From NCBI RefSeq assembly GCF_900115715.1, contig NZ_FOXM01000004.1:124001-188000 (forward strand): a stretch of 64,000 nucleotides of DNA. Direction: 5' to 3'. Below the pieces are notes generated by a model. It saw nothing but the letters and a program-made list of their open reading frames with translations. It was not told the DNA's origin and did no database searches. This document shows, in pieces, positions 45,958 to 54,700 of this stretch. This stretch comes from Geopseudomonas sagittaria. GTDB lineage: Bacteria > Pseudomonadota > Gammaproteobacteria > Pseudomonadales > Pseudomonadaceae. How positions within the stretch are numbered: position 1 is the stretch's first letter; the number at the start of each line of letters is the position of its first letter. A program made the translations under genes and the position numbers.

Positions 45958-47397
45958 TCACGCCGCGGGCGGCGCGCCGGCCAGCGCCGTGGCCAGCTCG
46001 CCCAGACGGCGCAGCGCACCGGTGACCCGCTCGTCAAGCTCCTGGCAACAGGACAGGCGCAGGCAGTGGCGAAAGCGCGCGCCGTTGGAGTACAGCTGGC
46101 CGGGGATGATGACGATGCGCTCGGCCAGCGCGGCGTGGAACAGTGCCAGGCTGTCCACCGTCTCCGGCAACTCCAGCCAGAGCAGGAAGCCGCCGACCGG
46201 CTGGGTGGCGCGGGTGCCGGCCGGGAAGTGGCGAGCGACCAACCCGCGCACCGCATCCACCTGCGCCGCGTAACGCCGGCGCAGGGCGCGCATGTGGTGG
46301 TCGTAGCCGCCGTTCTCGAGGAACAGGCCGACCGTCTCGGCCAGCAGCACCGACTCGGCGACGCTGGAGCTGAACTTCAGCTGGCGCACCGCGTCGCGGA
46401 AGCGCCCGGCCTCCAGCCAGCCGATGCGGTAGTCCGGCGCCAGGGTCTTGGTGTAGCTGGCGCAGGTCATCACCCAGCCGTCGCGGTCGAAGGCCTTGAC
46501 CGTCGGCTGCAGCGGCTCGGCGAACTGCAGCTCGGCGTACAGGGCATCCTCGATCAGCGGCACCCGGTGGCGGTTGACCAGATCGGCCAGGCGCTGCTTG
46601 GCCGCCACCGGCATGCTGCAGCCCAGCGGGTTGTGCACCGTGGGCATGGCGACGATGGCCGCCAGGCGCTTCTCCTCGAGCAGCAGCTCGAGAGCGTCCA
46701 GCGCCAGACCGTGCTGCGGATGAGTGGGGATCTCCAGCACCCTGAGGCCGAGGCTGGCCAATAGCGGGTAGAGGTTGAAGTAGCTCGGCGACTCCACCCC
46801 CACGGTGTCGCCGGCATGGGTCACCGCGCGCAGCGCCAGCTGCAGCGCTTCCATGGCGCCGTGGGTGAGCAGGATGTCGTCGGCGGCCAGGGTCATGCCG
46901 AGCAGCGCGGCGCGCCGGGCGATCTGCTCGCGCAGGCGCTGCGAGCCCGGCGGCAGCGCGTAGCGCGCCACCAGCTGCGGCTGGCGGCGCAGCAGGCTGG
47001 CGGTCAGCTTGGCCAGCTTGGCGCCGGGGTAGAACGCCTCGCCGCGCGGACAGGCCAGCGCCAGGTCGACATGGTCGGCGCGCTGCTGGCACTGCAGCAC
47101 CACCGCCATCAGGTCGTCGATCTCGCCCGCCTTGCGCACCCCGGCCGGCCGCTCGCGCAGCGGGCGCTGCAGCGGCGGCAGGCTGCTGCGCACGTAGTAG
47201 CCGGACTGCGGGCGCGCCTCGATCAGGCCGCGATCCTCGAGCAGGCGGTAGGCGGCGGTGACCGTGTTGAGGCTCAGCGTGTGCTGGGCGGCGCAGGCGC
47301 GCACCGACGGCAGGCGGGCGCCGGTCGGCAGGCTGCCGCGGTCGATGGCCTCGGCCAGCTGGTCGGCGAGCAGGCGGTAGCGGACGGTTGCGTTCAT
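45958..47397 (-). CDS. MocR-type regulator (GntR DNA-binding domain fused to aminotransferase)
   Basis: This 479-residue cytoplasmic regulator has an N-terminal GntR winged helix (residues 1-72: GARLPSVRACAAQHTLSLNT). A full PLP-binding aminotransferase class I domain follows. The PLP lysine is K317 in SYTKTLAPDYRIGW, with D284 in LIED for the pyridine nitrogen. It diverges from a LysE-family exporter, so it probably senses an amino acid and controls export. Three GGTGACAG repeats lie between the two genes. Confidence 0.92.
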   Translation of the reverse strand: MNATVRYRLLADQLAEAIDRGSLPTGARLPSVRACAAQHTLSLNTVTAAYRLLEDRGLIEARPQSGYYVRSSLPPLQRPLRERPAGVRKAGEIDDLMAVVLQCQQRADHVDLALACPRGEAFYPGAKLAKLTASLLRRQPQLVARYALPPGSQRLREQIARRAALLGMTLAADDILLTHGAMEALQLALRAVTHAGDTVGVESPSYFNLYPLLASLGLRVLEIPTHPQHGLALDALELLLEEKRLAAIVAMPTVHNPLGCSMPVAAKQRLADLVNRHRVPLIEDALYAELQFAEPLQPTVKAFDRDGWVMTCASYTKTLAPDYRIGWLEAGRFRDAVRQLKFSSSVAESVLLAETVGLFLENGGYDHHMRALRRRYAAQVDAVRGLVARHFPAGTRATQPVGGFLLWLELPETVDSLALFHAALAERIVIIPGQLYSNGARFRHCLRLSCCQELDERVTGALRRLGELATALAGAPPAA

Positions 47398-47408
47398 GGC
47401 GGTTCACC

Positions 47409-47497
47409 GGTGACAGCGGGATGGACATGCGATGGTGACAGTTGCTTACCTAGCCAATCTGTAACCATGACAAAAGCGATTTCGTGAGTCTGTCACC
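47409..47497. promoter_or_regulatory. Three GGTGACAG repeats between mocR-like and lysE-like genes
   Basis: GGTGACAG occurs at 47409-47416 and 47434-47441, 25 nt apart, and inverted (CTGTCACC) at 47490-47497. MocR proteins commonly bind direct repeats with an additional inverted copy in such divergent regions. The first copy lies 12 nt before the regulator's ATG, which fits autorepression. Confidence 0.6.
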
Positions 47498-47552
47498 ACT
47501 TGCCACCAGTGCCTAGCATGGACTGCCATGGATCAACCGCAGGAGGCCCGCC

Positions 47553-48152
47553 ATGATCGAAGCCCTCGCCCTGGCCAGCTACATGGGAGTGATGTCGATC
47601 ACCCCCGGCCCCAACAACATCATGCTCACCACCTCGGGGGTGAACTTCGGCTTCCGCCGCACCCTGCCGCACATGCTCGGCATCGCCTTCGGCTGCTCGC
47701 TGCAGCTGCTGCTGTGCGCCGCGCTGTTCGCCCAGGTCTCCGGCTGGCTCGGCGAGGTGCGCCCGCTACTGGCCGCCGCCGGCTGCAGCTACCTGCTGTG
47801 GCTGTCGCTGAAGCTGGCGCGCGCCAGCGCCCCGGGCCGCCGCGAGGTGGCGAAGCCGATGGGCTTCGTCGCCGCCGCGCTGTTCCAGTGGATCAACCCC
47901 AAGGCGTGGATCATGGTGCTCAACGCCTGCGTGCTGTTCATGCCGCAGGGCGGCCAGTTGCCCGCGGCCGCGGCCATGGCGCTGCTGGCGCTGGTGGTCA
48001 ACCTGCCCTGCATCGCGGTGTGGGCCTGGGGCGGCGAGCGCCTGCGTCACTGGCTGCAGCAGGACCGCGCGCTGCGCCTGTTCAACCTGAGCATGGCCGG
48101 TCTGCTGGCCGCCACCGCGCTGTGGCTGCTGGTGGAGGAGCTGGCGCGCTGA
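47553..48152 (+). CDS. LysE/RhtB-family amino-acid exporter
   Basis: This 199-residue inner-membrane exporter has about six hydrophobic segments. The LysE signature SITPGPNNIMLTTSGVNFGF lies near residue 15 and QWINPKAWIM near 110. A strong GCAGGAGG ribosome-binding site precedes the ATG. It is divergent from the MocR-like regulator. Family knowledge predicts export of an amino acid or derivative; the substrate is unknown. Confidence 0.93.
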   Translation: MIEALALASYMGVMSITPGPNNIMLTTSGVNFGFRRTLPHMLGIAFGCSLQLLLCAALFAQVSGWLGEVRPLLAAAGCSYLLWLSLKLARASAPGRREVAKPMGFVAAALFQWINPKAWIMVLNACVLFMPQGGQLPAAAAMALLALVVNLPCIAVWAWGGERLRHWLQQDRALRLFNLSMAGLLAATALWLLVEELAR

Positions 48153-48165
48153 GGCTGACCGGCGT

Positions 48166-48214
48166 GGCGAGCGGCGCCGCAGTGGACCACACTGCTGGCG
48201 GCGCTCCGCTCGCC
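48166..48214 (+). terminator. GC-rich stem-loop after the LysE-family gene
   Basis: GGCGAGCGG, CGCC and GCAGTG (48166-48184) pair with CACTGC, GGCG and CCGCTCGCC (48188-48214) with bulges. It begins 14 nt past the stop. No U-tract follows, so it may be a terminator or a REP-like element. Confidence 0.4.
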
Positions 48215-48246
48215 ACCACCCGGCACGGAAGCCCCCAGGAGCCCCC

Positions 48247-48696
48247 ATGCGCGCGATCTATATCGACACCGAATTCACCCAGCTCAGCCTCGACCGGCGG
48301 CTGATCTCCCTGGCCCTGGTCGACGCCGCCGGCGCCGAGTTCTACGTCGAACTCAGCGACGGCTGGAGCGCGGCCGACTGCTCGGCGTTCGTCGACGAGA
48401 TCGTCCTGCCGCAACTCGACCTCGCCCGCCATGGCCGGCCGCGCACCGAGGCCGGCCCGGCGCTGCACGCCTTCCTCGCCAACCTGGGCGAAGTGGAAAT
48501 CGTCGGCGATGCGCTGGCCTGGGACTGGCCGCTGCTGCTGGAGCTGCTCGGCCCGCTGGGCCTGCCGGCCAACGTGCTGGGCTGCCGCCAGGTCGACGAC
48601 CCGCTGGGCGAACTGCCCAGCGAGGACATTCCCCACCACGCCCTGCTCGATGCGCGCCTGCTGTGCACGCTGTGCGAGACCGACGCGCCCGACTGA
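48247..48696 (+). CDS. Predicted 3'-5' exonuclease of the DEDDh fold
   Basis: This 149-residue cytoplasmic protein begins with a DEDD exonuclease motif I (YIDTEF, D7 and E9). It has a possible motif II aspartate (D93 in AWDW) and motif III with HHALLDA (H130 and D135). This spacing is that of DEDDh nucleases, and the length resembles the small Rv2179c-like exoribonucleases. The nuclease call rests on these residues; a sugar or RNA substrate is not known. It may share a transcript with the lysE-like gene. Confidence 0.7.
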   Translation: MRAIYIDTEFTQLSLDRRLISLALVDAAGAEFYVELSDGWSAADCSAFVDEIVLPQLDLARHGRPRTEAGPALHAFLANLGEVEIVGDALAWDWPLLLELLGPLGLPANVLGCRQVDDPLGELPSEDIPHHALLDARLLCTLCETDAPD

Positions 48697-48700
48697 CTAA

Positions 48701-48916
48701 CTAGCTGCCCCGCAACCGCTGCAGCTCGCGCCGCACCATGCTGGCGAACTGCGGCGGGGTCAGCGCATACAGCTCCCCCGCCACCCAGGTCAGCCAGCGT
48801 CCGCCGAGACGCTCGCGCGCCGCCAGGAGGCGCTCGGCCTCGGCCAGCGCACGCGCCTGGTGGGCGCAGTGGTAGTCGGCACGGGACTGTTGTTCTTCGT
48901 GGTCGTGGTCGGACAT
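48701..48916 (-). CDS. Small hypothetical protein
   Basis: This 71-residue, hydrophilic, probably cytoplasmic protein has no recognised family. The N-terminus is rich in His, Asp and Glu (MSDHDHEEQQSRADYHCAH) and the rest is helical with many Arg and Leu. It is convergent with the exonuclease-like gene, whose stop lies 4 nt away. Confidence 0.5.
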   Translation of the reverse strand: MSDHDHEEQQSRADYHCAHQARALAEAERLLAARERLGGRWLTWVAGELYALTPPQFASMVRRELQRLRGS

Positions 48917-48992
48917 GCTGCGGCTCGCCGGACAGAGGACGGCCAGTCTAGCCGATCACGGCGCCGCCCCGCCCGTCAGTGGCGCGTGGCGC

Positions 48993-49889
48993 TCAATGCT
49001 GCGCCACCGCCGCCTCCTTCACCTCGTGCCAGCTGCTGTCCGGGTCGAAGCGGCTCATCGTCCTGGCGACCTTCTCGCCGTCGGCGCCCATGTCCTTCTC
49101 GAACACCTGGCCATCGTGGCTGATCATGAAGCTCATCACCCCGCTGTCGGCGTAGTCGGCCGGCCAGGCGACCAGGGCGAAGCCGCGGCTCATGTTGTCG
49201 CCGATCTTGTAGGCGTAGGCGCCGCCCGGCGCCGAGCGGCCCTGGGCGTCGAGGATGCGGTAGCGGTAGCCGTGCCACACCCCGTCCGGCAGCTCGTCGC
49301 CGAACAGCGGGCCGAGCGGGCTTTCCGGCACGCCCGGCTCCTCGGGCCAGTACAGGCCATCGTACTGGCCGTCGCTGCTCATGAACTTCTGCGCGTACTC
49401 GAGCACCCCGTCGCCATCGTGGTCGGCCTCAGCGTAGTCCATCTGCGCATCGTGGTAGGCGCGCACCGCCTCGATGGCGGACAGCTCGTTGCGGCCGATG
49501 CGCCGTGCGCGGATCTCCTCGCCGCCGGCCCTGGGGTCGAAGCGCCAGCCTTCCGGGCCGTGGACCAGCGGCAGCGGAAAAGTGAACGGCGTGTTGCCGA
49601 CCACCAGGCTGGCGCGCCCCTGGCCACCGAGGCGGATGGTGCGCCGCTCGCGGTACAGGGCAAGGAAGGCGTCGACGTCCTTGCGCTCGATGTCGGCGGT
49701 GGGGATGAAGGTCTGCCAGTCGGCGCCGAGCAGACTGGCCATGCGCAGGGGATCGGCACGCTCGGTGCCCAGCGCCGCGATCAGCGCATCGACGGCAGCG
49801 GTGGGAGTGGCGAAGGCTTGCTGGGCGCGCGCCTCCAGGGTCAGCAGGACCAGCAGGGCCGGCAGACAGATACGCAAGAGCGGATGCAT
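48993..49889 (-). CDS. DUF2950 secreted protein
   Basis: This 298-residue protein has a signal peptide (1-22, cleavage near ARAQQ). The DUF2950 core contains AVDALIAALGTERADPL and PGGAYAYKIGDNMSRGFALV, followed by AWPADYADSGVMSFM. It is exported to the periplasm; the function is unknown. It follows a DUF3300 gene by 16 nt, a pairing that recurs in many proteobacteria as far as I know, so the two products probably act together. Confidence 0.9.
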   Translation of the reverse strand: MHPLLRICLPALLVLLTLEARAQQAFATPTAAVDALIAALGTERADPLRMASLLGADWQTFIPTADIERKDVDAFLALYRERRTIRLGGQGRASLVVGNTPFTFPLPLVHGPEGWRFDPRAGGEEIRARRIGRNELSAIEAVRAYHDAQMDYAEADHDGDGVLEYAQKFMSSDGQYDGLYWPEEPGVPESPLGPLFGDELPDGVWHGYRYRILDAQGRSAPGGAYAYKIGDNMSRGFALVAWPADYADSGVMSFMISHDGQVFEKDMGADGEKVARTMSRFDPDSSWHEVKEAAVAQH

Positions 49890-49905
49890 GGGAAGTCTCC
49901 TTGTC

Positions 49906-51354
49906 TCAGCGCCGGAAGCCGCCGCCGCCACCGCGGGAAGGTCTGCTGGGTGCCGAGCGCTGCACCGGGCGGCTGGCGCGCTCCGCTCGCGGCCGGCTGG
50001 CCGAGGCCCGGCTGGTCTCGCCCCGGCTGGCGACGGCCTTGGAGCGCGACGGCTCGCGGGCGCCGGCGAAGGCGTTGTTGCGGCTGCCCGGGCTGCTGGC
50101 GTACTGCTGGCGCGCCGACTGGCGGGCCTGGGCACTGTTCTGCGTCCGCTCGCGCGGCTGGGCGCTGGCCTGGCTGCGCTGGCCGATCCGCTCCGGCTGG
50201 CCACGCATACCGCGGTCGGCGGCCTGACCGCGATCACGCAACTGCCCCTCACTGCGCATCTGGCGGTCGGCGACCTGGGCCCGCTCGCGCGCCTCGCGGT
50301 TGCTGGTGGCCGGGGCCTGGAAGCCACGCTGGCTGAGGGTCTGGCTGGCTCGCTCGCGCTCGGCCATGCGCGTCGGCTCGCGGCCGCGCAGGGCTTCGCG
50401 CTGCTCGGCGCCGGGCAGGCGCTGGCTGTAACGCTCGCGGCTGGTGCGGTCGCGGTAGGGTACGCCGTCGCGATTGGCCGCGTTGTGCTGCCAATTCCTC
50501 TGGCTGGCGTCGATCTTCCGGTTGCTGTTGATGTTGTTGTACTTGTTGACGTCGATGTCGACGTCGCCGTGGCCCCAGTCGCAGTCGCCCCAGACCGAAT
50601 CGATGATCGCCACCCCGGCGGCGAAACCCAGGCCGGCCACCAGCGCCGAGCCGAAGTAGTAGCCGGGCGGCGGCGGGTAGTACACCGGCGGATAGGACGG
50701 ATACGGCCAGCTGCCGTAGACCACGCTGGGGTTGTAGCTCGGCACGTAGACCACCTGCGGGTCGGCCGGCTCGATGATGATGGTCTGCTCCGCCGGCGGT
50801 GCCTGCACCACGGTAGTGGAGCCGCCCTGCGCCGCACTCTGCACGGTGACCGTCTGCTGCTCGTTGGATTCGAGATTGCCAGCGGCCTGCGCCTGGCGGC
50901 GCAGGCGCTGCACCGAATCCATCACGTCGCCGGGCTGGGCGAGGAAGGCATCGCCGACCCGCTGCACCCAGGCCGGGTCCTGACCGAGGGTGACCAGCAC
51001 CGCCGGGAAGGCGACCAGCGACTGTACGCTGGGATCCCACGGCTTGTCCGCCACCTGGCGCACGGCGTCGTCGCCGCTGGCCTTCGGATTCGCCTTGGAC
51101 CAGGCCACGGCGTCGGCGACATCGCCCGGGTAGGTCGAGGCCATCAGCACCTGGGCCAGCAGGGCGTCCGGATACAGCGCCAGCGGCGCCATCATCTGGT
51201 CAAGCTCCTCCTGGCGAAACACCGCGGCAGCCGGCGCGGCGGCGGGCGGTGCGCTGGCGGCCTCCGTAGCCGCCTGGGCAACGCCCAGCTGCGGCCAGCC
51301 GACCAGGGCCAGACAGGCAAGCAGGACGGCACTGAAACGACGATCGATAGGCAT
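49906..51354 (-). CDS. DUF3300 secreted protein with Arg/Gln/Ser-rich tail
   Basis: This 482-residue exported protein has a signal peptide (1-27, cleavage near GVAQA) and the DUF3300 domain. The domain reads LDQMMAPLALYPDALLAQVL, YPGDVADAVAW and VYVPSYNPSVVYGSW, then PYPSYPPVYYPPPPGYY. The last ~190 residues are low-complexity, rich in Arg, Gln, Ser and Ala, ending in RGGGGGFRR. The ATG at 51354 is preferred as the signal starts there. It forms an operon with the DUF2950 gene. Function is unknown. Confidence 0.9.
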   Translation of the reverse strand: MPIDRRFSAVLLACLALVGWPQLGVAQAATEAASAPPAAAPAAAVFRQEELDQMMAPLALYPDALLAQVLMASTYPGDVADAVAWSKANPKASGDDAVRQVADKPWDPSVQSLVAFPAVLVTLGQDPAWVQRVGDAFLAQPGDVMDSVQRLRRQAQAAGNLESNEQQTVTVQSAAQGGSTTVVQAPPAEQTIIIEPADPQVVYVPSYNPSVVYGSWPYPSYPPVYYPPPPGYYFGSALVAGLGFAAGVAIIDSVWGDCDWGHGDVDIDVNKYNNINSNRKIDASQRNWQHNAANRDGVPYRDRTSRERYSQRLPGAEQREALRGREPTRMAERERASQTLSQRGFQAPATSNREARERAQVADRQMRSEGQLRDRGQAADRGMRGQPERIGQRSQASAQPRERTQNSAQARQSARQQYASSPGSRNNAFAGAREPSRSKAVASRGETSRASASRPRAERASRPVQRSAPSRPSRGGGGGFRR

Positions 51355-51707
51355 GGCGCTTCTCCTGGACGGGAAAGCGGGACGGAATGCTGCGGCAGTA
51401 CCACTGCCCGCCGGAGACGACATGCAGTAGCCCTAGAAAGCATAGGCAGTGCGCTCGGGTTGCGTACGGAAGCCGACCGGGCGCAGCGAGTTTTACGAAC
51501 AGGAGGACGTCTTGGCTGCCCCCAAAGCTGAGTTTCACCCCAGCAGGCAGCGTTGTTGGCTGGATGATAAGGTAGCGCTCCTCATGGCAGACCGTGGTAC
51601 CTCAGGGATGGTCCCTTCGCCTCAGCTTCTCGATGCTCGACGCCGGCACCGCTGCGCATTCCTGATCTGCCCCCTTTGGGCCAGCCGGCCGCAATCGGAG
51701 TTCTTCA
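51355..51707. other. Gap before the multidomain helicase gene
   Basis: No gene was seen in these 353 nt. A GGCAGT...ACTGCC hairpin lies at 51394-51408 in the likely promoter of the DUF3300 operon. The right half should hold the promoter of the helicase gene, but no clear -35/-10 pair was resolved. GC content is lower than in the neighbours to the left. Confidence 0.4.
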
Positions 51708-54700
51708 GTGAGTAGCACCGACGCCTACTACAGCCGCCACGCCCAGCAGTTCATCGCCGACACCCTGGACGTGGACATGCAGGGGCTCCATGCGCCCTTC
51801 CTCGCCGAACTGCCGGCCAGCGCGCACATCCTCGACGCCGGCTGCGGCGCGGGGCGCGATGCCCTGGCCTTCCAGCAGCTCGGCCATACGGTCAGCGCCT
51901 TCGACGCCAGCGCGCCGCTGGCCGAGCACGCCAGCCAACTGCTCGGCCAAGCCGTGCCAGTCCGGCGCTTCGCCGAGGTCGACGAAGTCGAGCGCTACGA
52001 CGGCATCTGGGCCTGCGCCAGCCTGCTGCATGTGCCCGCAAGCCAGCTGCCGGACGCCTTCGCACGCCTGTGGCGCGCCCTCAAGCCCGGCGGGGTGCTG
52101 TACTGCAGCTTCAAGCTGGGCAGCGGCGAGCGCCTGCACCACGAACGCCACTTCACCGACGCCGACGAAGCGCGCCTCGCCGCCTGGACCGAGCACCTAC
52201 CCGGCCTGACCCGCACGCAGTGCTGGACCAGCACGGACCAGCGCCCCGGCCGCAGCGAGCAGTGGCTGAACGCCCTGCTGCACAAGGCAACCCGCAAGCT
52301 GGTGACCGGCGGCGACGAGCATCCCTTCCTACCGCACCTGTGCGCTGCCATCCACCAGGCGCACCGGGTCGACCTAGCGGTCGCCTTCATCAAGACCACC
52401 GGCCTGCGCCTGTTGTTGCCCGACCTGCTGGAATCCCTGCAACGCAGCGAATCCAAGCTGCCGCCGGCGCAGGTGCGCATCCTGACCAGCGACTATCTGG
52501 ACGTCACCGATCCGGAGGCCCTGCGCCTGCTGATGCTGCTGGCCGAGCAAGGCGCCCAGGTGCGCGTCTACCAGAGCAGCGGCAGCAGCTTCCACCTCAA
52601 GGCCTACCTGTTCAGCGGGCGGGGCTGGGGGCGCGCCTTCATCGGCTCCAGCAATATCAGCCGCCAGGCGCTGCAGCAGGGGCTGGAATGGAACTACCGG
52701 ATTGACTACCCCGGTGACCACGGCTATCTGGAAGCACAGCGGCGCTTCGACGAGCTGTTCGACCACCCACGCTGCGCCGAACTCAGCGACGCCTGGATCG
52801 ACGAATACGAGCAGCGCCGCATCCAGCCGACGCAATCCTTCGAGCCTGGCAGCACCGAAAGCGAACCGCCGCCGACGCCCAGCAAGGTGCAGCGCGAAGC
52901 GCTGCAGGCGCTCAGCGCAACCCGCACCGAGGGCTACCTGCGCGGCCTGGTGGTGCTGGCCACCGGCCTCGGCAAGACCTGGCTGGCCGCCTTCGACGTC
53001 AAGCAGATGGGCGCGCGCCGGGTGCTGTTCGTCGCCCACCGCGAGGAAATCCTCAACCAGGCGGCGGCGACCTTCGCCCGCATCCAGCCTTCGGCACGCA
53101 TCGGCTTCTACCGCGGCCAGCAGCGCGACAGCCAGGTCGACATCCTCTGCGCCTCGGTGCAGACCCTCGGCAAGGCCGAGCACCTCGAGCGCTTCAGGCC
53201 GCAGCACTTCGATTATCTGGTGGTCGACGAATTCCACCATGCCTCGGCGCCGACCTATCGCAGCCTGCTGCAGCACTTCGCCCCGGCCTTCCTCCTCGGC
53301 CTGACCGCCACCCCGGATCGCACCGACAACGCAGATATCCTCGCCCTGTGCGACGACAATCTGGTCTACCAAAGCGACCTGTTCTGCGGCGTCACGGAAA
53401 AGCTGCTGGTGCCCTTCCACTACTACGGCATCTTCGACAGCGACGTGGATTACCAGGGCATTCCCTGGCGCAACGGCCGCTTCGATCCCGAGCTGCTGGG
53501 CAACAAGCTGGCCACCCTCGGCCGTGCCCGCCATGCGCTGAGCACCTGGCGCCTGCATGCCCAACAGCGCACCCTGGCCTTCTGCGTGTCGACCCGCCAC
53601 GCCGACTTCATGGCCGACTACTTCCGCAAGCAGGGCGTGCGGGCGGCGGCGGTGTATGCCGACTCCCAGCTGTCGCGCGGCGAGGCGCTGGAGCAACTGA
53701 GCGGCGGCCAGCTGCAGCTGCTGTTCTCCGTCGACCTGTTCAACGAAGGCGTCGACCTGCCGGCCATCGACACGGTGATGATGCTGCGCCCCACCGAGTC
53801 GAAGATCCTCTTCCTGCAACAACTCGGCCGCGGCCTGCGCAAGGCGGACGGCAAGGACAAGCTGGTGGTGCTGGACTTCGTCGCCAACCACCAGAGCTTC
53901 CTGCACAAGCCGATGGCGCTGATGAACCGCAGCATGAACCACCGCCAACTGGCCGAATTCGCCCGCAAGGCGGAACGGGGCCAACTGGAGCTGCCGGAAG
54001 GCTGCTTCGTCAACTACGACCTGCAGTTCATCGACTTCCTCAAATCGCTGGACAGCGCCAGCGTGCAAAGCGACTACCGCAGCCTGCGCGAAGTGCTCGG
54101 CCGCCGCCCCAGCCTGACCGAGTTCTACCGTTCGGGCGCCAGCCTGCCGGACATGCGCCGCCAGCATGGTCATTGGTTCGCCCTGATCGCCAGCGAGGAA
54201 GCCGAACTGCCGGAGATCGAGCGTCAGCTCATCACCAAACACGGCGACTTCCTGCGCGAGCTGGAAACCACCGCGATGACCAAGAGCTACAAGATGGTCC
54301 TGCTCGAAGCCTTCCAGGAGCTGGACGGCTGGCGCGAAGCGGTAGAACTCGCACAACTGGCCGAGCGCTCCTGGCAAGTGCTGCAACGCCGCCGCCCGTT
54401 GCTCGGCGATCTGCCCGAGGAATTTCAAGGCGCGAAGCAGATGCCTGGAGACTGGCTGAGATACTGGAAAAAGAACCCCATCGACGCCTGGACCGGCGGC
54501 CGCTATTTCAGCGTCGAGCAAGGCCTGTTTATCGGCAATCTCGTCGTCGCTGAAACGGCCATCGCACCGCTGACAGATATGGTGCAGGAGCTGGTGGACT
54601 ACCGCCTGACCACCTACGCCGCGCGCACGGCCCCAATCCCGGACAACGTGCATCAGCTACCGAGCCACCTACAGCAGGTGGAACTGGCCTATTTCCCCAG

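Noticed and set aside
51636..51652. Match GCCGGCACC to the tRNA-Thr 3' end as an attachment-site repeat
   Set aside because: Only about nine bases match in a GC-rich region, which is expected by chance, and no integrase is present.
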